Source of the DNA: Bacteroidia bacterium
GTDB taxonomy: Bacteria; Bacteroidota; Bacteroidia; Cytophagales; Cyclobacteriaceae
DNA length: 40,091 bases
Reading direction: 5' to 3'
NCBI GenBank assembly: GCA_030425425.1
Contig: JAUIAO010000055.1
Location: forward strand, 1-40,091
Positions 18,559 to 25,494 of this stretch are shown in pieces. The position numbers and the translations under genes are program-made. The notes under the pieces were generated by a model. That model had not been told where the DNA came from. It saw only the letters and a program-made list of their open reading frames with translations, and did no database searches. How positions within the stretch are numbered: the stretch's first letter is position 1; every line of letters begins with the position of its first letter.

Positions 18559-19290
18559 TCAAAATCCAATAGAATTGCCTCCATCTACAGGCAACACAAC
18601 TCCGGTGATAAAACTGGCCTGATCGGAGCAAAGATAATAGGCAGCATCTGCTACTTCAGAAGGCAATCCAAGACGTCCCATTGGAGTTCTACCCAGAACT
18701 TTTGACTTGCGATCCGGGTCATTGTCAAGGGCTTTTGAAGACATATCTGTTTTTATAAAACCCGGAGCTATACAATTGACTCTCACGCCATAAGGTGACA
18801 ATTCCACAGCCATAGCCCGTGTCATTCCCTCCACTGCAGATTTTGCAGAAGTGTAGGCAATCACCTTTGGAAGTCCATATTGAGAGGCCATAGAGCTTAC
18901 ATTCAATATGGCTCCTTTTCCCTGCTGAACCATACGCTTGCCTATTTCTCTTGAAAGAGCGAAAACACTATTTTGATGGATCTGTATTACTCGCTGAAAT
19001 TCCTCATCAGTCACTTCCAGCATATCCTTTTTTAGATGAATTCCGGCATTATTAATCAATACATCTATAGCCCCCATCTTCTCAAGAACTTGATTTATTA
19101 CTTCTAGAATATGCTTTGTGCTACTCAGATCACAAACAGAAAAATCAGCATTATCTCCCAATAGGTCACTGACTTCCGTTAAGGATTGCTCATCCCTGCC
19201 AATAATCATGACATGGCATCCTTCGCTTATAAACTTCTGGGCCATGGCTAAACCCAGTCCTCTCCCGCCCCCTGTGATTAATACATTCAT
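18559..19290 (-). CDS. SDR-family oxidoreductase, probable D-mannonate (fructuronate) oxidoreductase
   Basis: A classical short-chain dehydrogenase/reductase, 243 residues from the ATG at 19290 (MNVLITGGGRGLG). The alternative frame start at 19317 is a TTG and adds only nine polar residues. The cofactor motif TGGGRGLG is at 6-13, NNAG at 80-83, catalytic Ser in NVSSM (about 132-133) and YTSAK at 146-150, then PGFIKTDM. Its position directly before uxuA, with one base between them, suggests reduction of D-fructuronate to D-mannonate, the step before UxuA. Many Bacteroidota use an SDR here instead of UxuB. The family alone would also allow gluconate 5-dehydrogenase or similar activities. Confidence 0.85.
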   Translation of the reverse strand: MNVLITGGGRGLGLAMAQKFISEGCHVMIIGRDEQSLTEVSDLLGDNADFSVCDLSSTKHILEVINQVLEKMGAIDVLINNAGIHLKKDMLEVTDEEFQRVIQIHQNSVFALSREIGKRMVQQGKGAILNVSSMASQYGLPKVIAYTSAKSAVEGMTRAMAVELSPYGVRVNCIAPGFIKTDMSSKALDNDPDRKSKVLGRTPMGRLGLPSEVADAAYYLCSDQASFITGVVLPVDGGNSIGF

Positions 19291-19365
19291 CGACTTTATT
19301 TCTGATTTATCTTCCAATCCTTACAAGAATACAAGGAACAATGGAAAATGAACAGACTGAATCCG

Positions 19366-19375
19366 TATTCCTATT
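19366..19375. promoter_or_regulatory. TATTCCTATT word upstream of the SDR-uxuA-GH115 operon
   Basis: This copy lies about 76 nt before the SDR start and is followed by GAGTCAAAAT. The same two words occur in reversed order in the MFS/GH2 divergent region. See the other copy at 12282-12291. Confidence 0.25.
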
Positions 19376-19478
19376 GAGTCAAAATCGGAAATTTGTAAAA
19401 AATAAACCATAATGAATCTCCAAAGACATTTATTGAAGCACTCAGCGATTCAAGAATTTCAGTAGTCGGGTGATGTTT

Positions 19479-19510
19479 AAAAAAACAGAAGGTCAGTTCG
19501 TGAACTGGTC
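19479..19510 (-). terminator. Possible terminator after the metal-efflux operon
   Basis: On the minus strand CAGTTC-AC-GAACTG forms a 6-bp dyad, followed after about nine bases by TTTTTTT. It lies 20 nt after the permease stop. The two-base loop is too tight as written, so the working fold may open the innermost pairs. Confidence 0.4.
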
Positions 19511-19527
19511 TAAACCCAGAATGAAAA

Positions 19528-20760
19528 CTAAATAGCAAAATGAATAATTAATCCTACCAATAACCAAACATAGCTTCCTATTGCAATCCACTTCAGCACA
19601 GCTTCAAGTGTCTTGCTTTTTGGTGCCATTTGATGATGATGACCAGAATGATTACCGGATCTGCTCAGAAACACTAATACACCAGAAATGAGCAAAAACC
19701 CGATATTCATAAAAGTGGTATAATCCCAATTAAAAAATTCCTGATTGGTAATGGCGTGTGAGGCCTGTGTGGGAAGGTATCCAAGCCAATCCATCGCATA
19801 ATGGAGAGTTAGCGATGAAAAGATTAGTCCGGATAATAACAACAGCAGTATGAAAAAAGACATTTTCCACCCATAGTATTTGGCATTGATACGCAGTACC
19901 GGGAATACTACCAGATCACTGAAGATAAAAGCCATCACGCCAGCAAAGCTCACTCCATTATTGAACAACAGTGCGGCCAATGGAATATTTCCCATCGAAC
20001 CTATAAATGTGAAAAATGCGACAGCAGGACCCACCAAAGTATGTTCCAGCAATGTGAAAAATGAATAGGATTCATTGCTTCCAGTATGTATGAAGAGCGT
20101 TTCAAAAAAACTTCTCGGCACAAACGCAGCAACTATCCCGGCAATGGTAAATCCAATAGTGACATCTTTCCAGACCATATCCCACTCCACGAGATACTTC
20201 TTTCCGACCATCGACCACTTTTTCATATGGTCAGTCGATTGATGATCGTGGCTCGGTCGATCATGACCATAATGGTGAGCATGAGTATCGATTTCATCCG
20301 ATGAGAGTTTATTTCTGGCTTGATGTATCAGGGTATTAGGGCGAATGAGTAAAATGAGCAGCCAGCTTACGCCAATCAGCAGAAAACCGCCAATATATTC
20401 TCCAGCGATGAATTGCCACCCCAAAAAAATGGAGATCACGATTCCAAGTTCAATAACAAGGTTAGTAGATGCCAGCAAAAAAGCCATTGATGAGAGAAAA
20501 CTCGCACCTTTTTGAAATAAAGATTTTGTAGTCGCTAGTGCTGAAAAGCTGCAAGAGCTACTAATAAACCCAAAGAAAGTTCCCAGGGAGACACTTCTTA
20601 GCGAGTTATCTCCCATGAGTTTTTTCATTCGTTCCTGGCTGACAAACACTTGTATCAAACTACTGATTGCATATCCTAGCACAAAAGCCCACAGCGCCAT
20701 CCAGAAAAAGCCAATTGATGTATATGCAGCTTCCCCCCACTTTGAAAGAAAATTGCTCAT
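19528..20760 (-). CDS. Permease of the ArsP/DUF318 type, probable metal efflux
   Basis: The 410-residue membrane protein has about ten hydrophobic helices in two halves, each with the family's conserved segment (FFGFISSSCSFSALATTKSLF in the first, FIGSMGNIPLAALLFNNG in the second). Between them lies a cytoplasmic-type loop rich in His (THAHHYGHDRPSHDHQSTDH), and near the C-terminus GNHSGHHHQM. This family (PF03773-like permeases) includes exporters of organoarsenicals and transition metals such as SO_0444-type Cu/Zn efflux proteins. The histidine clusters and the copper operon context favour a metal substrate. It is the last gene of the block, 9 nt after the DUF3347 lipoprotein. Confidence 0.8.
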   Translation of the reverse strand: MSNFLSKWGEAAYTSIGFFWMALWAFVLGYAISSLIQVFVSQERMKKLMGDNSLRSVSLGTFFGFISSSCSFSALATTKSLFQKGASFLSSMAFLLASTNLVIELGIVISIFLGWQFIAGEYIGGFLLIGVSWLLILLIRPNTLIHQARNKLSSDEIDTHAHHYGHDRPSHDHQSTDHMKKWSMVGKKYLVEWDMVWKDVTIGFTIAGIVAAFVPRSFFETLFIHTGSNESYSFFTLLEHTLVGPAVAFFTFIGSMGNIPLAALLFNNGVSFAGVMAFIFSDLVVFPVLRINAKYYGWKMSFFILLLLLSGLIFSSLTLHYAMDWLGYLPTQASHAITNQEFFNWDYTTFMNIGFLLISGVLVFLSRSGNHSGHHHQMAPKSKTLEAVLKWIAIGSYVWLLVGLIIHFAI

Positions 20761-20769
20761 ATTAAGATT

Positions 20770-21258
20770 TTATAGTTCTTCAGTCACTTTCCCACATTTA
20801 AGCATCATGTCACCAAAATAAGGATTTCGTATTTCCTTTGATAAACTCAACCAATTCGCACCGGTATTGTTAAAAGCCATAGGACAATACTGGACATACA
20901 CACCTGCCTTTGCTCCATTGGATTTGAGCAAGTTGATGAGTCCGTCCGTTATTATTTTGAAATCCGCTCTTTGCGTAGCAATATCTTCTGAAGATGCTAT
21001 CCCTTTAGCGGCTTTGATCATTTTACTTTGCATTTTATCACTTTCCAATGCACTTGTTAGTTTTTCAGCTGCACCTTTTGCAGCTACAGGATCAGTTTTC
21101 ACTAAGGCATCTTTCAATGTCAAATATGCGGATACAGATTCAGTATATTCAGTTGTCTGTTGAGAGGAAAATTGTGTTTCCTTTGATTCCTGGGTTTTAC
21201 CTCCAGAGCATGCGATCAAACCTAGTGATAGCAGTGCAGTCAGCATTATTGTTTTCAT
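20770..21258 (-). CDS. DUF3347 lipoprotein
   Basis: The 162-residue protein has a lipoprotein signal peptide ending GLIAC (Cys17). The body is the DUF3347 domain: a helical N-terminal half (AYLTLKDALVKTDPVAAKGA) and a conserved C-terminal segment with YVQYCPMAFNNTGANWLS, EIRNPYFGDMML and a final KCGK. The two Cys and several Met suit copper or silver binding, and such proteins commonly accompany CusAB in Bacteroidota. A homologous copy is fused to the C-terminus of the CusB-like adaptor two genes upstream in the same transcript. The likely role is a periplasmic metal chaperone or sponge, which is inference from context. Confidence 0.85.
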   Translation of the reverse strand: MKTIMLTALLSLGLIACSGGKTQESKETQFSSQQTTEYTESVSAYLTLKDALVKTDPVAAKGAAEKLTSALESDKMQSKMIKAAKGIASSEDIATQRADFKIITDGLINLLKSNGAKAGVYVQYCPMAFNNTGANWLSLSKEIRNPYFGDMMLKCGKVTEEL

Positions 21259-21275
21259 ATATTGATTCTTAAAAT

Positions 21276-21953
21276 TTATTTATTCTTTCTTTTTCTTGTA
21301 GTCATAAAAAACAGCGTGAACCCAGATGCGACGGTGATTAAGCCAAATAAGGAAAACGCTCTGAGCAATAGGTTGTTGAAATCATCTCGGTTTTCATAAT
21401 CCATGGTATGAAACATCCAAAGAAAATCAAACCATCGCCATGAATTGTGTCGGACTCTCTGAAAGCTTCCGTCGCGCTGTGAAACATAGGCTGTGAGCTC
21501 ATCATTTCCCTCGAACTGTATTGCCCAGGCGGGTAAAGGTCTGCCTCTGTATTCATGATGTGCATCCACTTTCGAGATGAGTTCTGAAGATTGTATCTGA
21601 TATTCTTTTTTCACATGCTGTCGAGCAATTCGTTCAGCCTCTGACTTATTTACGCCATTCTTGATATCACCAGTGCTTGTGTTGATTAAAAACTGATCAT
21701 TCACCCACAAATACGGCATATCATCAATTATCCTCATACTAAGCTCACTTACCAGAAGAGTGTCTGGTAGATTCAAATTACCTAGTGGGACAAGTTCATG
21801 TACTTGCTGCCTAAATTGATCCCCATGGATTTCATCTATATCAGTCCAACTGAAATAAAGCCCGCTAATGGTCCATCCTAAAAATTGAATACCAATGATC
21901 ACTCCCAACCAACGATGAGCTTTTCTGACGTAGTATTGATTATTTTTTCTCAT
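21276..21953 (-). CDS. PepSY-domain membrane protein
   Basis: The 225-residue protein has two membrane helices (about 12-33 and 198-220) enclosing a periplasmic region with PepSY-like features (VNKSEAERIARQHVKKEYQI). The first helix matches the PepSY_TM signature (RKAHRWLGVIIGIQFLGWTI). Such proteins are frequent in metal and iron operons; the function of this subtype is not established. Its ATG overlaps the stop of the cusB-like gene in an ATGA, so translation is coupled. It lies 17 nt before the DUF3347 lipoprotein gene. Confidence 0.85.
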   Translation of the reverse strand: MRKNNQYYVRKAHRWLGVIIGIQFLGWTISGLYFSWTDIDEIHGDQFRQQVHELVPLGNLNLPDTLLVSELSMRIIDDMPYLWVNDQFLINTSTGDIKNGVNKSEAERIARQHVKKEYQIQSSELISKVDAHHEYRGRPLPAWAIQFEGNDELTAYVSQRDGSFQRVRHNSWRWFDFLWMFHTMDYENRDDFNNLLLRAFSLFGLITVASGFTLFFMTTRKRKNK

Positions 21954-23686
21954 AATTCTTCCTCTATATTACCACAGGTCAACATCGCATCACCAAAATA
22001 TGGATTAAGAATTTCGTCAGAATCGCTGAGCCAAAAGGCTCCGGTAAAATCAAACGCCATAGGACAATACTGTCTGTATCCATTCACCTCAACTTTAAAT
22101 TTCCTGAAAGTATAAAAAAGCTGATCACTCAGAGGAGAAAGCATCATTCTGGCCTCTCCAAGATCATTTTCGATACCATTGACAGAAGTCTTTAAAACTT
22201 TCAGATCTTTCATCCATTCCATGTGTGCTTTACCCTCCAACAATTCCATATCCACCTGACCAATGGCTTCAGATAGTTGTGCTGCTTTTTGTCCGGCAAG
22301 TTTTGCATCACTGCTGATCAACGCATCTTTTACGGGTAAATAAGCTTTGAATACAGCTCTTAACTGGTTTTTAAACTCAGCTACCACATCAAAGGTATCC
22401 CTGGATTGATTCACTGATAATGATGGCTCCATAGACAGGTCGCTGGTCAGATCCTGAGCCATCATGGAAGGTTTTCCGGCAAGCTGTGCAGCAGCATCTA
22501 TGCTAAACGTTCCATGAGTGGCAATTTCTTCTCCCTCTTCCAGGCCATCTTCAATTAAATATGCATCACCCAATGCAGGTCCTAAAATAACTTCCCGCAT
22601 TTTGAACTGTGTGGCTTTGGAGGTTTGTGATTTCACATAGACCACCGAACGTTTGCCAGTCCACATGATCGCGGATTTTGGTATGGTCAGAGAGTGATCA
22701 GAATTATTCAACCTGGCGTGAACCTCTCCTGACGCAAACATTTCTGGTTTTATTTTATTTCCAGTGTTTTTTATGACTACTCTAGCCTTGGATACTCGCG
22801 TATCCGATTGGACAACCGGATCGATATACTCAATTGCTCCCGCGAAGCTTTTACCAGATAAAGAGCTTATTGTAAACTGGACAGTGTCTCCTTCATTCAC
22901 CCATGTGAGATCATTTTCATACACATCAAACAAAACCCAAACCTGAGAAAGGTTGGCCATTTCGAATAAAGCCTGCCCCCTTTTTACATAATCTCCAAGA
23001 TTTACCATTTTACGGGTTACATAACCAGATTGCTCTGCTATAACAGGAAATTCTTCTTTGATTTGTCCCGATGCAATGATTTCATCGATTTGAGCATTGG
23101 TCAGTTTCCAATTCAGGAGTTTTCCTCTTGCTGCTTTATAAAGCTGAGGTTGACTGTTCTGAAACTTGTAAGCCTCGAGTAGTTCCTTCTGAGCAGTAAC
23201 CAAAGCCGGAGAATATAGGACTGCAATAACGCTTCCCCGATAGACATATTCACCAGTAAAATTGACCGGAAGTTGTTCTACTCTTCCTGGAAAATGTGTA
23301 CTCTGGCTAAATATTAATCGCTCATCTTCCTGAACTTTTCCGTTCAGGCGAATAGTTTTTATCACAGATCCTTTATTTACCACACTTGTGCTCACATTAG
23401 CCAATTTCATAGCTGTTGCAGACATGGAAATGGCATCAGGATCAACTCCTTCTTCTTGTTCATCTGAAAGTGGAATCAGTTCCATACCACATATCGGACA
23501 ATCTCCTGGCTCACTTTTGCGTATCTGTGGGTGCATACTACAAGTCCAGATTTGCTGTTCAATATCTGATTCGGCATGAGCGTGTTCGGATGCTTCAGTT
23601 TGACCGAAAACGAACCAACCTATTAGTAACCCCACAAATAATGTGGCAATCCCGCCTATGATCAATGTTTTGATTGATATTTTCAT
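21950..23686 (-). CDS. cusB: CusB-type RND periplasmic adaptor with metal-binding N-terminus and C-terminal DUF3347
   Basis: This is the membrane-fusion subunit of a CusABC-like efflux pump for Cu(I)/Ag(I). The 578-residue protein has an N-terminal membrane anchor, a heavy-metal-binding domain at about 46-75 (WTCSMHPQIRKS, DCPICGMELIPL with Cys49, Cys63 and Cys66), then the barrel-sandwich, hairpin and beta-barrel domains (ALFEMANLSQVWVLFDVYEN). From about residue 437 it carries a complete DUF3347 domain ending YRQYCPMAFDFTG, EILNPYFGDAMLTCG. E. coli CusB is about 407 residues, so both ends are extended. The order metal-binding domain, adaptor, DUF3347 in one chain suggests metal is passed within the polypeptide. 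It follows the tolC-like gene after a 160-nt gap with a GC-rich palindromic element. Confidence 0.93.
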   Translation of the reverse strand: MKISIKTLIIGGIATLFVGLLIGWFVFGQTEASEHAHAESDIEQQIWTCSMHPQIRKSEPGDCPICGMELIPLSDEQEEGVDPDAISMSATAMKLANVSTSVVNKGSVIKTIRLNGKVQEDERLIFSQSTHFPGRVEQLPVNFTGEYVYRGSVIAVLYSPALVTAQKELLEAYKFQNSQPQLYKAARGKLLNWKLTNAQIDEIIASGQIKEEFPVIAEQSGYVTRKMVNLGDYVKRGQALFEMANLSQVWVLFDVYENDLTWVNEGDTVQFTISSLSGKSFAGAIEYIDPVVQSDTRVSKARVVIKNTGNKIKPEMFASGEVHARLNNSDHSLTIPKSAIMWTGKRSVVYVKSQTSKATQFKMREVILGPALGDAYLIEDGLEEGEEIATHGTFSIDAAAQLAGKPSMMAQDLTSDLSMEPSLSVNQSRDTFDVVAEFKNQLRAVFKAYLPVKDALISSDAKLAGQKAAQLSEAIGQVDMELLEGKAHMEWMKDLKVLKTSVNGIENDLGEARMMLSPLSDQLFYTFRKFKVEVNGYRQYCPMAFDFTGAFWLSDSDEILNPYFGDAMLTCGNIEEEL

Positions 23687-23712
23687 GTGTATAGTGTTTA
23701 TCTTTTATTGGT

Positions 23713-23776
23713 CACCGGCTAGCCGGTGCGATCGGTCCGCCGAAGCGGGGTGCCCGACCAGGGGTGCCCGACCAGG
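23713..23776. repeat. GC-rich palindromic element with a 14-bp tandem duplication inside the efflux operon
   Basis: CACCGGCTAGCCGGTG (23713-23728) is a perfect 16-bp palindrome. CCGC-CGAA-GCGG follows (23738-23749 region), then GGGGTGCCCGACCA twice in tandem (23747-23760 and 23761-23774). The composition is far more GC-rich than its surroundings. It resembles a REP/BIME-like intergenic repeat and sits between the tolC-like and cusB-like genes. Confidence 0.6.
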
Positions 23777-23848
23777 AAATTCGCTACAAACCTGATTCAT
23801 CCCCCGGTGGGTATAATTTAGGATGCTAAAGATTATGCTCATTTCATG

Positions 23849-25126
23849 TTAATGTTTTTTGGCTGTTAAATAATTGAGCTTAGCTACTGATATATGATGA
23901 TTGACCTGAGCTGTGGCTTTCAATTTCTGATATTTCAATAGCTGCATTTTCATTCGTAAAACCTCATCGAAATTCTCACCAGAATTACTGTATGCCGAAA
24001 ACATTAAGCTCAAAACCTGCTCTGTTTCGGTAATTTGTTGTTCATATAAGCGCAGGATACGCAGCTGCTTTTTCTGATCAAAATCTGCCATTTCAAAATC
24101 TGTGATGAGGCGGTTTACTTGTTCTTCTTTTTGAAGGATGAATTGCTCTTGCTTCAACTGCGCCTCCTTCTGTGCTGCATTGTACTTATTTCTGAAAATA
24201 GGAAGACCAACTGTAAGCATCGGCATCAAAGCGTCTTTTCCATTATCAGGCGGAGCAAGATCACTGCGCTCGCCTACCAACACATAATCCAAACCAACTC
24301 CCAGTTTTGGCAAACCTTGTTTTTCTACCAGTTCTTGTTGCTTTTTGCTGGCATCTATCAGAGCATTCAGCTGATGTAGAGATGGATTATTGGATATCAA
24401 TGAATCTTTATTGAAATCTATTTCAAGAACATTCAATGATTCTTCCAAAATAATTTCTGTCAATTCATCACGATTCAAAAGCTTATTGAAACGAGTAAGA
24501 AGCACTCTCCTTTTATGCTGCAGAATTTCAAGATTAGTTTCAGCATCCTTCAGCAGGATATCCACCCTAAGCACATCTGCCATAGGTGTTTCTCCATTTT
24601 CAAATTTTGAAGTGGAGATGGATTTGTAGGACTCCAAAACCTTAATATTATCCTCCTCCAATTCCAACCATCTCTCCAGCTCTAAAAGCTGATAATAGGA
24701 CTCAGCCACTTGATAATAAAGTTTATTCCTTGCTTCCAGAAAAGACTGATACTGGGCTTCTGCATTCAGTGCGGCCTCATCCCCACTCGCCTTCAGAGTT
24801 CCAAACCATGGAAACATCTGCGTCAGTGAAAACCTGGCCCGCTGAGGACCCACTCTCGTTTCTACAGGAGAAATGAAATACCCGAAAGAAAAGTTTGGGT
24901 CAGGCAGACTTTTCACCTGTGGTATTCGTTCCAAAGCAGCTTCAAAAGCTTTGTATTTTGCCTGAAGTCCGGGGTTTTGGTTCGCTGCCTGATTCTGGTA
25001 TTCAAGAAGTGATTGGGCGTTTATGATATTAGAAGTTAGAAGGCAGAAAATAGAAATTAGACTAATTGAGAGCCACTCGATAAAAATCTTATCCAAAACA
25101 TTAATATACCCCAGTTTATTTTTCAT
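23849..25126 (-). CDS. cusC: TolC-family outer membrane efflux protein (CusC-like)
   Basis: The 425-residue protein is the outer-membrane channel subunit expected for the CusAB pump. It has the long alternating helices and repeat structure of TolC proteins: NPGLQAKYKAFEAALERIPQVKSLPDP, RFSLTQMFPWFGTLK, a second half starting NNPSLHQLNALIDASKKQQ, and LTVGLPIFRNKYNAAQKEA. It has no obvious lipobox. The N-terminal 38 residues before AQSLLEYQ are unusual: the hydrophobic part is encoded by low-complexity DNA with a tandem TTAGAAG (25029-25042), and the start overlaps the four-helix-bundle gene by 11 nt. The N-terminus may have been rebuilt by an insertion. The start is therefore less certain than the family call. 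Confidence 0.9.
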   Translation of the reverse strand: MKNKLGYINVLDKIFIEWLSISLISIFCLLTSNIINAQSLLEYQNQAANQNPGLQAKYKAFEAALERIPQVKSLPDPNFSFGYFISPVETRVGPQRARFSLTQMFPWFGTLKASGDEAALNAEAQYQSFLEARNKLYYQVAESYYQLLELERWLELEEDNIKVLESYKSISTSKFENGETPMADVLRVDILLKDAETNLEILQHKRRVLLTRFNKLLNRDELTEIILEESLNVLEIDFNKDSLISNNPSLHQLNALIDASKKQQELVEKQGLPKLGVGLDYVLVGERSDLAPPDNGKDALMPMLTVGLPIFRNKYNAAQKEAQLKQEQFILQKEEQVNRLITDFEMADFDQKKQLRILRLYEQQITETEQVLSLMFSAYSNSGENFDEVLRMKMQLLKYQKLKATAQVNHHISVAKLNYLTAKKH

Positions 25127-25466
25127 AACTCTTCCAGATTAGATGAAATGAATTCAACATTTTACCAATTTCATTGATTTGGACAGCAAGAGTTTCAAAC
25201 TCCTCTTCCTGTATGAAATTATATTCTATGGCAAATTTTAACCTGTTTTCAGTCTCTGCATTGGATGCCAAAGAAGTAACCAAATGTTGCTTAAATACAG
25301 ATTCAAACTTCCGTTTAGCCCACCCACCAACGATATTTGATCTTGTAATCTGAGAGGTAAGGGAATACACCTTTTCCTTAAGGAATTTCCGTGTCAACCA
25401 GAAAATATCCATAGCCATTTTGAATGACCTCTTGTAGACTTCTAAATCTTTATATGATCTTATCAT
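25116..25466 (-). CDS. Four-helix-bundle protein (S23/23S rRNA IVS-protein family)
   Basis: The 116-residue protein starts MIRSYKDLEVYKRSFKMAMD, the family's usual opening, so I chose the ATG at 25466 rather than the longer frame from 25502, which would overlap cusA. The pattern LTSQITRSNIVGGWAKRKFE and the helical C-terminus (NAETENRLKFAIEYNFI, INEIGKMLNSF) match the S23 family, first seen as ORFs in 23S rRNA intervening sequences and scattered widely in Bacteroidota genomes; the function is unknown. It sits between cusA and the tolC-like gene, where such pumps normally have nothing. The usual RRA-x-SI-x-xNIAEG core is degenerate here (RSNIVGGWAKR). Confidence 0.85.
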   Translation of the reverse strand: MIRSYKDLEVYKRSFKMAMDIFWLTRKFLKEKVYSLTSQITRSNIVGGWAKRKFESVFKQHLVTSLASNAETENRLKFAIEYNFIQEEEFETLAVQINEIGKMLNSFHLIWKSYEK

Positions 25467-25494
25467 TTTATTTTTTTTCAAGTCAGAATAGCTA

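Noticed and set aside
18558-18584. Longer start for mannonate dehydratase
   Set aside because: The nine extra residues overlap the SDR coding end and precede the normal family start MTLEKSWRWFG.
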